DNA from: AA29 sp041481445
Lineage (GTDB): Bacteria > Acidobacteriota > Vicinamibacteria > Fen-336
Reading direction: 5' to 3'
Assembly: GCA_041481445.1 (NCBI GenBank)
Contig: JBGPBV010000032.1
Span: 1-56,531 of the forward strand
DNA: 56,531 nucleotides
In this document: positions 1 to 8,248 of the stretch, one piece after another
Position numbering within the stretch: the first letter of the stretch is position 1
Layout of the letters: every line of letters starts with the position of its first letter
Made by a program: the position numbers and the translations under genes
Notes under the pieces: generated by a model
What the model was told of the DNA's origin: nothing
What the model saw: the letters and a program-made list of their open reading frames with translations, nothing else
Database searches by the model: none

Positions 1-527
1 AACCCGCCGGAGGCGTGGCTCGGGACGCCCAGCGCGTGCACGACCTCGTGGCTGGCCACGCGGGCCAGGGCACGGGCGAAGCGCTCCTCCGCCCCCTTGC
101 CCCACGCGCCACGCAGGTCGATGTCGAGCCCGATCGCCCACGCGACCTGGTCGGGGAAGATCCACACCGCCAGGGCCCCGTCGTCCGCGCGCCGGGTGGC
201 TCCCATCACGTGACGGTCGCGGTTGGGTCCCTTGGCAAAGGTGCGCAGCGCGATCACGGCCATCGACTCCGGCCCGAGCACCGCGCCGTTCGGGGCCGCG
301 GTCCACTCGACTTCGGCGCCGAGCGCGGCGAGGACGGCGCGGGACTCCGCGGCCATGCGGGTGAACGACCCCTTGGCGACGGCCGTCGGGTCGACCCACA
401 CGAGGTCGAGGTGCGGAGCCTTCCCGGCACCCGCGGCCTCGAGAGCGTCGGCCGCGCCTCCCCGCGTGGCCCCGATGAAGACGGCGGCGATCACGAAAGC
501 GCAGGCACGGTTCCCGGGCTCGCTCAT
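1..527 (-). CDS. Metzincin-type zinc metalloprotease, 3' end beyond window
   Basis: This minus-strand frame is open from ATG 527 to the window edge, so about 175 residues are visible and the C-terminus is missing. An AGAGGTGG ribosome binding site lies just upstream of the start. The N-terminus has a short hydrophobic stretch that could be an export signal. Close to the window edge the protein reads HEVVHALGVPSH, which fits the HExxHxxGxxH metzincin zinc signature exactly: three His ligands and a catalytic Glu. The family (matrixin/astacin-like peptidases) cleaves proteins, usually outside the cytoplasm. The Met-turn that would confirm the clan lies outside the window, and the substrate is unknown. 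It is divergent from the regulator that starts at 835. Confidence 0.8.
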   Translation of the reverse strand, partial: MSEPGNRACAFVIAAVFIGATRGGAADALEAAGAGKAPHLDLVWVDPTAVAKGSFTRMAAESRAVLAALGAEVEWTAAPNGAVLGPESMAVIALRTFAKGPNRDRHVMGATRRADDGALAVWIFPDQVAWAIGLDIDLRGAWGKGAEERFARALARVASHEVVHALGVPSHASGG

Positions 528-834
528 CGCATCCACCTCTGAGGAGGCGCCGCCCCCGGCGCTCCTTGGTCCTCTGGGACGACGCGAGACGAAGAGAAGG
601 TTCACGAGGAACGCCTTTGTTCTCGATGAGAAGAGCGGAGGGCTAAAACGGGCGCGCCCGTCCCACTCATGCGTGCGCGCAGGACACGGAGCCGCGGGCA
701 CTTGCGTGCTCAGGGCGCGCTCTCCGTTATCTCAGTGGAACGCGGCGCTCCCGCCCCCGTCCAAACCCCACAAGGTTCGAACTTTTGACCCGCCGCCAGC
801 GTCCTTCACGTTCAATGGGGGACGGGGGTCGTCC
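528..834. other. Divergent intergenic region
   Basis: About 300 bases separate the metzincin gene (minus) from the winged-helix gene (plus). An open plus-strand frame runs through it, but its translation is Arg/Ala/Pro-rich and resembles no family, so I treat it as non-coding. The only structure I see is a perfect 14-bp palindrome at 648-661, with core GGCGCGCC, which could be an operator or chance in GC-rich DNA. Confidence 0.5.
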
Positions 835-3168
835 ATGACGACCGAATCCCGTCGCCGCGTCCGTCTCCGGTTCGGCGTGTACGAGATCGACGCGAGGACG
901 GGAGAGGTGTGGCGCGAAGGCCTCGCCGTCCACGTCCCACCGCAGCCGTTCAAGATCTTGTGGCTCCTCGCCCGCCGCGCCGGCGACGTGGTCACCCGCG
1001 AGGAGATCCGGCAGGAGCTCTGGGGCCAGGACACCTTCGTCGACTTCGACGGCAGCCTGAACTTCTGCATCAACCAGATCCGGAAGGTCCTGCGCGACAA
1101 CGCCGAGTCGCCGCGCTTCATCCACACCCTCCCCCGCCGCGGCTACCGGTTCATCGCGAGCGTGGAGACCATCGCCTGCGCCGAGCCGGCCATGGAAGAG
1201 GGGCCGTCCGGGTCGGGACCGGTGGCCGTGGACGCCGTCGCCCTGGGTCCCGCGGCCTCCCGTGCGGACGACGACGGTGGCGAGGGTCCCCCGCGGGCGC
1301 GGTCCAGCCATCTTCATGAAGTCGTCCGCGAGCGCGACACGGAGGGGCGGCGCTGGCGGACGAGCGCGGGCGGGGCCGTCGCGCGGCTGGCTTCGAGCCC
1401 GGTCGCCCTCGAGGACGAGGCCTCGCCCGAAGCGCGGGAAGTGACGGCGCCGCGCCCGCCGGTACCCCTTCCGCCGGCGATCGCCCTTCCCGGAGACACG
1501 GGAAGCCCCGCGCGCCGGCCCTGGATCTGGCTGTTCCTGACCGCCGCCGGATTCGCGCTCGGGGCGACCGCGCTGAGCAAGAACCACCGGACGGAGCCGG
1601 TCTACGAGCGCCTCACCTTCCGCCGCGGCACCGTCGCCTCCGCCCGGTTCGGGCCCTCGGGCGAGATCGACTACACGGCCACCTGGGACGGCGGCGCCCC
1701 CCGCGCCTACGTCGCGCGCGCGGGAGAGACGGTGGCGCGGCCCCTCGACGTCCCGGAGCAGGCGTACGTGCAGTCCGCCCTCGGCTCCGGCGAGCTGGGC
1801 GTGATCCTGGAGAAGAACGGGGAGACCGTCCTCGCGTTCACGCCGCCCTTCGGCGGCAAGGCGCGGGAGGTCGCGACCGGGGTGACCGCCGCCGACGTCA
1901 CCCCCGACGGCTCCGTCGTCGCGATCGTGCGTGGCGGCCCCGAGGACCGCGTCGAGCTGCCGTCCGGGCACGAGGTCTACCACGTGGCCGCCAAGATCAA
2001 CTCGCTGCGCCTCTCCCCTTCCGGCGATCGCGTGGCGTTCCTGGAGCACGCCATACCGGCGGACGACCGCGGGGAGGTCGTCACCGTGGACCGCGCCGGG
2101 CGCCGCACCGTCCTCTCCCGCGACTGGGCCAGCCTCGAGGGCCTGGCCTGGAGCCCGGATGGAAGCGAGGTGTGGTTCACGGGGGCCAAGGTCGGCGCGG
2201 ACTCGACCCTCAACGCGGTCAGCCGCGCGGGCGCCGAGCGCGTCGTGATGCGGGGCCCCGGCCGCCTCGTGCTGCACGACATCCGGCCCGACCGGACCGT
2301 CCTCCTCGAGCGCAGCACGCGCCGCATGGAGATGCGCGGCCGCGTCGGCGACGCCGCGGACGAGCGCGACCTGACCTGGCTCGACCTGACCTACGTCACC
2401 GACCTCTCCGCCGACGGGAGCAAGGTCGTGTTCAGCGAGAGCGGCGAGGGCGGCGGCGCGGGATACGGCGTGTTCCTGCGCGGCACCGACGGCTCGCCGC
2501 CCGTGCGCCTGGGAGAGGGCCGCGCCATGACCCTCTCCCCCGACGGCCGCTGGGTGCTCACGATCCCGCTCTTCGGCCCCCCGCGCGTCCTCGCCCTCCC
2601 CACCGGCGCCGGGGAGCCGCGGACGCTGGCCACCGGCTTCACCCGGCACGCCTGGGCCCGCTGGTTCCCGGACGGCCGGCGCGTCCTCTTCGCCGCCGCC
2701 ACCGAAGGCCAGCCGCTGCGCGCGTTCGTACAGGACCTCGACGGCGGCCTCGCGCGCCCGGTGACGGGCGAGGTGTCGGGGGCGCCGGCCCTGGTCGCCC
2801 CGGACGGACACCGCCTGCTCGCGCGCACCGCGGGACCGGGCGGCAAGTGGCAGTTCCAGGCCCTGGACGACTCCGGTGCCGCGGGGCCGCCGGCGCCCGC
2901 GCCGCTCGACGCCAAGGACCGGCCGATCGCGTTCGCCGCGGACGGCCGCGCGTTGTTCGTGCTCCCGCCCTGGCGGAGCGGGCCGGTGCGGGTCGACCGG
3001 GTGGACATCTCCACCGGCGAGCGCACGCGGTGGCGCGAGATCCAGGCCCAGGACGGCGCGGGGGTCGCCTACGTCTCGCCGGTCGTGATCAGCCCCGACG
3101 GCCGCTCGTACGCGTACAGCGTCCACCGCAACCTGTCCGAGCTGTACCTGGTCCGCGGCCTGCGCTGA
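835..3168 (+). CDS. Winged-helix DNA-binding domain + membrane anchor + TolB/PD40-like propeller
   Basis: The protein has 777 residues. Residues about 12-110 are an OmpR-type winged helix (PQPFKILWLLARRAGDVV, then the RRGYRFIA wing). A variable Pro/Ala/Arg-rich linker and one transmembrane helix (about 229-248) follow. The remaining 500 or so residues carry TolB/PD40-like repeats with motifs such as LSPSGDRVAF, WSPDGSEVWF and ISPDGRSYAY. The layout is that of CadC-like one-component regulators common in Acidobacteriota: the DNA-binding head is cytoplasmic and the sensing propeller is across the membrane. ATG 835 is chosen because the winged helix begins directly after it. The frame is open far upstream, but that extension has no recognisable protein. 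Ligand and target genes are unknown. Confidence 0.85.
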   Translation: MTTESRRRVRLRFGVYEIDARTGEVWREGLAVHVPPQPFKILWLLARRAGDVVTREEIRQELWGQDTFVDFDGSLNFCINQIRKVLRDNAESPRFIHTLPRRGYRFIASVETIACAEPAMEEGPSGSGPVAVDAVALGPAASRADDDGGEGPPRARSSHLHEVVRERDTEGRRWRTSAGGAVARLASSPVALEDEASPEAREVTAPRPPVPLPPAIALPGDTGSPARRPWIWLFLTAAGFALGATALSKNHRTEPVYERLTFRRGTVASARFGPSGEIDYTATWDGGAPRAYVARAGETVARPLDVPEQAYVQSALGSGELGVILEKNGETVLAFTPPFGGKAREVATGVTAADVTPDGSVVAIVRGGPEDRVELPSGHEVYHVAAKINSLRLSPSGDRVAFLEHAIPADDRGEVVTVDRAGRRTVLSRDWASLEGLAWSPDGSEVWFTGAKVGADSTLNAVSRAGAERVVMRGPGRLVLHDIRPDRTVLLERSTRRMEMRGRVGDAADERDLTWLDLTYVTDLSADGSKVVFSESGEGGGAGYGVFLRGTDGSPPVRLGEGRAMTLSPDGRWVLTIPLFGPPRVLALPTGAGEPRTLATGFTRHAWARWFPDGRRVLFAAATEGQPLRAFVQDLDGGLARPVTGEVSGAPALVAPDGHRLLARTAGPGGKWQFQALDDSGAAGPPAPAPLDAKDRPIAFAADGRALFVLPPWRSGPVRVDRVDISTGERTRWREIQAQDGAGVAYVSPVVISPDGRSYAYSVHRNLSELYLVRGLR

Positions 3169-3231
3169 CGCGCGCCCACGCGGGGCGCCTCCATTCGCTC
3201 GCCTGGGCGAATCTTGCTAGCCTGGGCGCCC

Positions 3232-4161
3232 ATGGGCCTCATGCGGACGGCGCTCCTGGCCGGATCCCAGAACCGCTGGCTCCGGGAGCGGGCCATGCGG
3301 CGCCCGTTCGTGCGGCGCGCGGTGTCGCGCTTCATGCCCGGCGAGGAGCTGGCCGACGCGCTGGCCGCGGCCGCCACCCTGCGCGCGCGGGGCCTGGGCG
3401 CCGTCCTCACCCGCCTCGGGGAGAACGTGTCGGAGGAGGCGGAGGCGGACGCCGTGGCCGCCCACTACCTCGACCTCCTCGACCGCGTGCGGGCCGAGCG
3501 GGGGGCGGTCGAGATCTCGGTCAAGCCGACCCAGCTCGGCCTCGACCTGGACGAGGAGCGCTGCGCGGCCCGCCTGCTCGCCCTGGCCGAGCGGGCGGAG
3601 GCCACGGGCGGGTACGTGTGGATCGACATGGAGCAGACGGCCTACGTGGAGGCCACGCTCCGTCTGTGCCGCCGCGCGCGCGCGCGCCACCGCGGCGTCG
3701 GCGTCTGCCTCCAGGCCTACCTGCGGCGGACGGCGGCCGACCTCGAGGCGCTCCTGCCCAGCGGGGCGGGCGTGCGCCTGGTGAAGGGCGCCTACAACGA
3801 GCCGCCCGAGCTCGCGTTCCCGCGCAAGCCCGACGTGGACCAGGGCTACTTCGACCTCGCCCGCCGCCTCCTCGACGCCGCGGCCACCGGCACCGGCGTG
3901 CGCACGGTCTTCGGGACCCACGACCGCCGCCTCCTCGACCGGATCGCCTCCCACGCCGGCGCCTCCGGCCTGCCCCGCGCGGCCTGCGAGTTCCATCTCC
4001 TCTACGGCATCCAGCGCGCCGAGCAGGAGCGCCTGGCCGGTGAAGGCTGGCCGGTGCGGGTGCTCATCAGCTACGGCGCCTACTGGTTCCCCTGGTACAT
4101 GCGCCGCCTGGCCGAGCGGCCGGCCAACGTGCTCTTCGTCGCCAAGAGCCTCCTCGGGTGA
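3232..4161 (+). CDS. Proline dehydrogenase
   Basis: The protein has 309 residues, the usual size of monofunctional bacterial PRODH (PutB type). It is an FAD-dependent TIM barrel that oxidises L-proline to pyrroline-5-carboxylate and passes electrons to the quinone pool. Family motifs are visible: ISVKPTQLG near residue 90, CLQAYLRRT near 160, RLVKGAYNEP near 184, YGIQRAEQERL, and the C-terminal YMRRLAERPANVLFVAKSL segment whose Arg pair binds the substrate carboxylate. No P5C dehydrogenase lies nearby. No Shine-Dalgarno precedes ATG 3232. Instead a TAGCCT box ends 8 bases before it, suggesting a leaderless transcript. Confidence 0.92.
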   Translation: MGLMRTALLAGSQNRWLRERAMRRPFVRRAVSRFMPGEELADALAAAATLRARGLGAVLTRLGENVSEEAEADAVAAHYLDLLDRVRAERGAVEISVKPTQLGLDLDEERCAARLLALAERAEATGGYVWIDMEQTAYVEATLRLCRRARARHRGVGVCLQAYLRRTAADLEALLPSGAGVRLVKGAYNEPPELAFPRKPDVDQGYFDLARRLLDAAATGTGVRTVFGTHDRRLLDRIASHAGASGLPRAACEFHLLYGIQRAEQERLAGEGWPVRVLISYGAYWFPWYMRRLAERPANVLFVAKSLLG

Positions 4162-4217
4162 CGCGTTGACCGGCGAACCCGGGAAGGCGTAGCCTCTCTC
4201 GGGCCGGCGGAGGAGCC

Positions 4218-5108
4218 ATGCCGAAGTTCGCCAAGACCCTCGAGGAGCTCAAGCGGATCGGCGCGGAGTCCGAGGTCTCCCGGGACGCCCTCCTCTGGCG
4301 GCAGGGCGACAGCGGCGACGAGGTGGTGGTGCTCCTGGAGGGGCTCTTCGACATCGTGCGCGAGGGACCCGAGGGAGACCCCATCGTCATCCGCACCGTG
4401 GACGCCGGCGCCATCCTCGGCGAGATGTCGGCCCTGGACGGGCACGCGCGCTCCGCGGCCGTGCGCGCCAGCACGCAGTGCCGGGTGCTGCGCGTCCCCG
4501 GCGAGCAGTTCCGCTGGCTCATCCGCAGCCGCCCGGACCTCCTGGAGGAGCTGTTCTGGCAGCAGGTGGCGTGGGTGCGGAGCCTGACCGAGGAGGTCGC
4601 GCGCACCCACCGGCCCTCGATACTCGACCGCCTCACCCGCCTCTACACCGACCGCTACTTCCGGGATCGGCTGCGCGTGGAGCTGGAGCGCGCGCGGGAG
4701 ACGGGCGACCTCCTGTCGATCGCGATGTCCGAGGTGGACGACTTCGACCTCTACCGCGAGGCGGAGGGGGCGCGTACCGCCGACGAGACCGTGGCCAAGG
4801 TGGCGCAGGTGGTCCACGGAGCCGCGCGCAAGGGGGACCTCATCTCCCGCATGGGCGATGCGCGGTTCGTGGTCCTCCTCTACGGGGCCAACCAGGGCGA
4901 CTCCCTGCGCCTGGCCGAGCGCCTGCGCGAGCGCACCCACGCCACGCCCTTCAAGGGTGCCTCCGCCCTGCCCGGGGGCCGCCTCACCGTCAGCCTGGGC
5001 GTGGCCACCTGCCCCATGGACGGAACGCGCTCCGATGCCCTCTTCGACGCCGCCGAGCTGGCCCTGCAGCGCGACCGCGCGCAGCGTGCGCAGGCCGCGC
5101 GCACCTGA
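4218..5108 (+). CDS. Cyclic-nucleotide-binding domain + degenerate GGDEF domain
   Basis: The protein has 296 residues. Residues about 1-130 are a Crp-type cyclic-nucleotide-binding fold, with GAILGEMSALDGHARSAAVRA as the phosphate-binding cassette. Residues about 140-290 align with a GGDEF domain, starting LTRLYTDRYFRDRL and ending LTVSLGVATCP. The active-site loop reads RMGDARFVVLL where active enzymes have R-x-GGDEF, and the metal-site segment is SEVDDFDLYRE. Diguanylate cyclase activity is therefore unlikely, and a binding or regulatory role is more plausible. A GGCGGAGGAG ribosome binding site precedes ATG 4218. The next gene starts 16 bases downstream and also has a cNMP domain, so the two probably form an operon. 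Confidence 0.85.
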   Translation: MPKFAKTLEELKRIGAESEVSRDALLWRQGDSGDEVVVLLEGLFDIVREGPEGDPIVIRTVDAGAILGEMSALDGHARSAAVRASTQCRVLRVPGEQFRWLIRSRPDLLEELFWQQVAWVRSLTEEVARTHRPSILDRLTRLYTDRYFRDRLRVELERARETGDLLSIAMSEVDDFDLYREAEGARTADETVAKVAQVVHGAARKGDLISRMGDARFVVLLYGANQGDSLRLAERLRERTHATPFKGASALPGGRLTVSLGVATCPMDGTRSDALFDAAELALQRDRAQRAQAART

Positions 5109-5124
5109 CCCCGGGGGGACGCCG

Positions 5125-6192
5125 ATGGTGCTCGACTGGTTCGGCGGGGCGCGCGGAGAGAGCATCGAGGAGCTCGTGCGCCGGAAGCGCTACGGGCGGG
5201 CGATCAAGCTCCTGCGCACCGAGCTCGAGAAGCGCCGGAACGACCGCCGCCTGCGCCACCGCCTGGGCGAGATCCTCCTCCTGGCGGGCGAGCGCGTGGA
5301 GGGCGTGCGGCTCCTCTCCAAGGTCGCGGACGAGCTGGCCGCGAGCGGCCAGGTCGCCCAGGCCATCGCCGTCCTCAAGAAGATCGAGGCCATCGAGCCC
5401 GGGCGCGAGGACGTCGAAGACAAGCTCGCCTATCTCGTGCAGCGCAAGAAGGGGCGCGCGTTCGATCCCTGGATGGAGTCCCGCGCCGCCCTGGACAAGG
5501 CAGGAGCGGCGATCGCGGACGACCTGGAGGATGGCCCCACGGAGATCGGAATCGAGCCCCTGCTGATCGAGGAACGGCAGCCGCCGCGGGCGGCCCGCGA
5601 GGAGGCGCCGCCGCCGGCGGAGGTCGCCGGGGACGCGGACCCCGCCGCCGAGGAGATGTCGGAGGACTCGTTCCGCAACGAGATCGTCGCCCTCATCGAG
5701 GAGACCCTCACCGCCGCCGGCCTCGATACGGCGAGCCTGGTTCCCGACCCCTCCCCGCCCGCGGTCGACACCCCGCTCTTCCGCAGCCTCCGCCGCGACG
5801 AGCTCGTCGCGCTCATGCGCGGGCTGCGCCTGCTCGCCTTCGAGGCCGGCCAGATCATCGTCTCCGAGGGCGAGCCGGGAGCGAGCCTGTTCGTGGTGAC
5901 GAGCGGCTCCGTGCGCGCCTACGTGCGCAACACCGCGCAGCAGCAGGTGCAGGTGCGCCGGCTCAAGGAGGGCGACTTCTTCGGCGAGATCTCCGTCCTC
6001 TCCGGCCAGCCGCGCACCGCCACCATCACCGCCGCCACCCGCTGCGAGCTGCTGGAGCTGGACAAGCCGACCCTGGACCGCATCGCGGGCACGCACCCCC
6101 ACGTGCGCGAGGTCTTGCAGCAGTTCCACGACCTCCGCAAGGACAACACGCTCGAGACCCTGAGCCGGTCGATGCGCCTCCCCGGCCGGTAG
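5125..6192 (+). CDS. TPR-like helical domain + C-terminal cyclic-nucleotide-binding domain
   Basis: The protein has 355 residues. The first 110 or so are helical and tetratricopeptide-like (YGRAIKLLRTELEKRRNDRR, then AIAVLKKIEAIEPG). An acidic, Pro-rich linker of about 90 residues follows. Residues about 205-340 form a cNMP-binding domain (GQIIVSEGEPGASLFVVTSGSVR and GDFFGEISVLSGQPRTATITA) with the conserved Glu and Arg of the phosphate-binding cassette. No DNA-binding or catalytic domain is present, so it looks like a cNMP-controlled scaffold. It lies 16 bases after the cNMP/degenerate-GGDEF gene. ATG 5125 follows a CCGGGGGGA stretch that can serve as the ribosome binding site. Confidence 0.82.
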   Translation: MVLDWFGGARGESIEELVRRKRYGRAIKLLRTELEKRRNDRRLRHRLGEILLLAGERVEGVRLLSKVADELAASGQVAQAIAVLKKIEAIEPGREDVEDKLAYLVQRKKGRAFDPWMESRAALDKAGAAIADDLEDGPTEIGIEPLLIEERQPPRAAREEAPPPAEVAGDADPAAEEMSEDSFRNEIVALIEETLTAAGLDTASLVPDPSPPAVDTPLFRSLRRDELVALMRGLRLLAFEAGQIIVSEGEPGASLFVVTSGSVRAYVRNTAQQQVQVRRLKEGDFFGEISVLSGQPRTATITAATRCELLELDKPTLDRIAGTHPHVREVLQQFHDLRKDNTLETLSRSMRLPGR

Positions 6193-6227
6193 CCGCCACC
6201 CTTCTCCGTCCCTCCGCGACCGCTCAC

Positions 6228-6248
6228 TTGACATCGTGTGACATCGTG
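6228..6248 (+). promoter_or_regulatory. Tandem 10-mer upstream of the phosphatase gene
   Basis: TGACATCGTG occurs twice back to back (6229-6238 and 6239-6248). The first copy includes TTGACA at 6228-6233, which could be a -35 hexamer. No good -10 follows at normal spacing. It could be a regulator half-site pair; I cannot name the factor. Confidence 0.25.
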
Positions 6249-6399
6249 CCGGACCGCCGTCGTCCGGATCCGGAAACCCGCCGTCCCACAAGCGGACAGG
6301 CCAGGCCCGTGGACGGGTGTCCTTCGGGCCGGAAGCCCCGTGGGGCCTCGCGTTTGGCGTCGCGAGCCTGGTGGCACATGGTTTGAAGTCCCTCAAGGC

Positions 6400-7584
6400 G
6401 TGATCGACGCCGCCGAGAGCCGAGAGACCACGCGAGCGCCCGAGCTCGACCGCCCGCGCGTGCTCGTGGCGGACGACCAGGCCGACGTCCTCGTGGCCCT
6501 CCGGCTCCTCCTCAAGCCGCACGGATGCGACGTGCGCGCGGTCTCGTCTCCCGCCGCCGTGATGCGCGCGCTCGGGGAGCCCGAGCCGCCGTTCGACCTG
6601 CTCCTGATGGACCTCAACTACGCGCGCGACACCACGTCCGGCGACGAGGGGCGGGAGCTGGTGGCACGGGTGAGGGCGCGCGACCCCGACCTGCCGGTGG
6701 TGGTCATGACCGCCTGGTCGACCGTCTCCCTGGCCGTCGACATCATGCGCGAGGGAGTCGGCGACTTCGTGCAGAAGCCGTGGGACAACGCGCGGCTGCT
6801 CGAGATCGTGCGCGCCCAGGTCGCGGCCGGGCGCCAGCGGCGCCGCGCCCATCGGCTGGACGCCGACGCGCGCGAGGTGCAACGCCGCCTGCTCGGCGCC
6901 CCCGCCCCGCGCATCCCCGGCTACGACCTCGCGGTGGCCTGGCGCAGCGCGGAGGGGCTCGGCGGCGACGCCTATCACCTCGCCGCGCTGCCCGGCGGCC
7001 GCCTGGGCGTGGCCATCGCCGACGTGTGCGGCAAGGGCACGCCGGCCGCGCTCCTCATGGCGAGCGTGAAGGCCAGCCTCGAGGAGATGGTCGCCGCCGA
7101 CCTCCCGCCGCGCCACGTCTGTGCGCGGCTGGCGCGCACGATGGCGCCTCGCCTGGGCCCGGACCGCTTCGTGTCCCTCGTCTACGCCGTGCTCGACCCC
7201 GCCCGGGGCACCCTGACCTACGCCAACGCCGGCCACCCCGCGCCCGTCCTCCTGCGCGCGGACGGCGCCTTGCGCCGCCTGAAGCGGGGCGGACCCGTGC
7301 TCGGCGTGGTCACCGACGCGGATTACGAGGAGGGCCTGCTCGCCCTCCATCGCGGCGACCGCCTGGTGCTCGTCACCGACGGCATCACGGAGGCGGCCGG
7401 CGCGAGCGCGGAGGAGCTGGGAGACGATCGGCTGCTGGCCGGCCTGCGCGACCTGCGGCGGCTGGGCGCCGAACAGGCCGCCCCCCGCGTCCTCGAGCTG
7501 GCCCGGACCTTCGCCGCCCACGACCTGGGCGACGACGCCACCGTCGTGATCGCGGACGTCGCGAACGACCCCGCAGGGGCCTGA
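6400..7584 (+). CDS. Response regulator with PP2C/SpoIIE-type serine phosphatase output
   Basis: The protein has about 394 residues from GTG 6400. Residues about 15-130 are a receiver domain with all key positions: paired Asp in VLVADDQAD, phosphoacceptor Asp in LLMDLNY, Thr in VVMTAW and Lys in VQKPW. A short helical linker leads to a PPM phosphatase of the RsbU/SpoIIE type. Its metal and fold motifs are intact: GGDAYHLA, IADVCGKGTPAALL, NAGHPAPVLL, LVTDGITEA and DDATVVIADV. Such proteins dephosphorylate anti-sigma antagonists in partner-switching cascades; no such partner gene is nearby. The frame is open upstream to 6238, but the 54 extra residues are not domain-like. AAGG lies just before GTG 6400. 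Confidence 0.87.
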   Translation: MIDAAESRETTRAPELDRPRVLVADDQADVLVALRLLLKPHGCDVRAVSSPAAVMRALGEPEPPFDLLLMDLNYARDTTSGDEGRELVARVRARDPDLPVVVMTAWSTVSLAVDIMREGVGDFVQKPWDNARLLEIVRAQVAAGRQRRRAHRLDADAREVQRRLLGAPAPRIPGYDLAVAWRSAEGLGGDAYHLAALPGGRLGVAIADVCGKGTPAALLMASVKASLEEMVAADLPPRHVCARLARTMAPRLGPDRFVSLVYAVLDPARGTLTYANAGHPAPVLLRADGALRRLKRGGPVLGVVTDADYEEGLLALHRGDRLVLVTDGITEAAGASAEELGDDRLLAGLRDLRRLGAEQAAPRVLELARTFAAHDLGDDATVVIADVANDPAGA

Positions 7585-7609
7585 GCCGCCGGCCTGGCGC
7601 GCCGCGGCC

Positions 7610-7615
7610 TATAAT
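7610..7615 (+). promoter_or_regulatory. Candidate -10 box (TATAAT) of the redoxin operon
   Basis: A perfect TATAAT followed by CG lies 21 bases before ATG 7637, in the short gap after the phosphatase gene. No convincing -35 is seen at 16-18 bp spacing. The same TATAATCG string precedes nuoA at 48391. Confidence 0.45.
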
Positions 7616-7636
7616 CGCTGGTCCGAGGACCTTCGA

Positions 7637-8248
7637 ATGCGGGGCGAGTGTCGGGCGTTCGCGCCGGGGCGGGCCGTTCTGGCGATCGCGAGCGTGGTGC
7701 TCATGGCCGTCTCCGCGCCGTGGGTGACCGGCGCGCCCCCGGCGCAGGTGCTCGACCTCGCGGGCCGGCCCGCCGATCCCCTCGCGCACGTGGGTGCGGC
7801 GCCCACCGTGCTCGTCTTCACGCGCACGGACTGTCCCATCTCGAACCGCTACGCGCCCGAGTTGCGCCGCCTCCATGACCGCTTCACGCGCGGCGGCGCC
7901 GCGTTCTGGCTCGTGTACGTGGACGGCGCGGAGACGGTGGAGGCGATCGAGCGGCATCGCCGCGCGTTCGGCCTCGGGTTCGACGCCCTGCGCGACCCGG
8001 ACCACGCGCTGGTCCGACTCGCGGGGGCGACGGTGACCCCGGAGGCGGCCGTGTTCGTGGGAGGCGCGGCCGGGCCGCGCATGGTGTATCGGGGCCGCAT
8101 CGACGACCGCGTGGTCGATCTCGGCCGCACGCGCGTGGCGCCGACCCAACGCGACCTCGCCGAGGTCCTGGACACCCTCGCCAAGGGCGGCACGGTGTCG
8201 CCGCGCACGACGACCGCGGTCGGGTGCTTCATCCCCACGCGGCCGTGA
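7637..8248 (+). CDS. Exported redoxin (thioredoxin-like, AhpC/TSA-type fold)
   Basis: The protein has 203 residues with a signal-like hydrophobic N-terminus (residues about 13-32). A thioredoxin-like domain follows, in which TVLVFTRTDCPISNRYAPEL carries a single Cys in the peroxiredoxin/TlpA position, so there is no CxxC. This redoxin class is often encoded next to cytochrome/copper-monooxygenase-like proteins in Acidobacteriota and Planctomycetota. The stop codon overlaps the GTG of the next gene (GTGA, 8245-8248), so the two are translationally coupled and probably act on the same periplasmic process. The physiological substrate is unknown. Confidence 0.8.
   Translation: MRGECRAFAPGRAVLAIASVVLMAVSAPWVTGAPPAQVLDLAGRPADPLAHVGAAPTVLVFTRTDCPISNRYAPELRRLHDRFTRGGAAFWLVYVDGAETVEAIERHRRAFGLGFDALRDPDHALVRLAGATVTPEAAVFVGGAAGPRMVYRGRIDDRVVDLGRTRVAPTQRDLAEVLDTLAKGGTVSPRTTTAVGCFIPTRP

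Noticed and set aside
648..661. Perfect 14-bp palindrome in the first intergenic region
   Set aside because: All G/C apart from its end bases. Such palindromes are expected by chance in DNA this GC-rich and it is not repeated near other regulators.
223..834. N-terminal extension of 204 codons before the winged-helix regulator
   Set aside because: The segment lies antisense to the metzincin gene and has no domain. ATG 835 places the winged helix at the usual position.
6372..6386. Sigma-54 type promoter TGGCAC-N5-TTGA
   Set aside because: Spacing fits but the -12 GC is GA, and the predicted transcript would start almost on the GTG. Kept only as a low-interest note.
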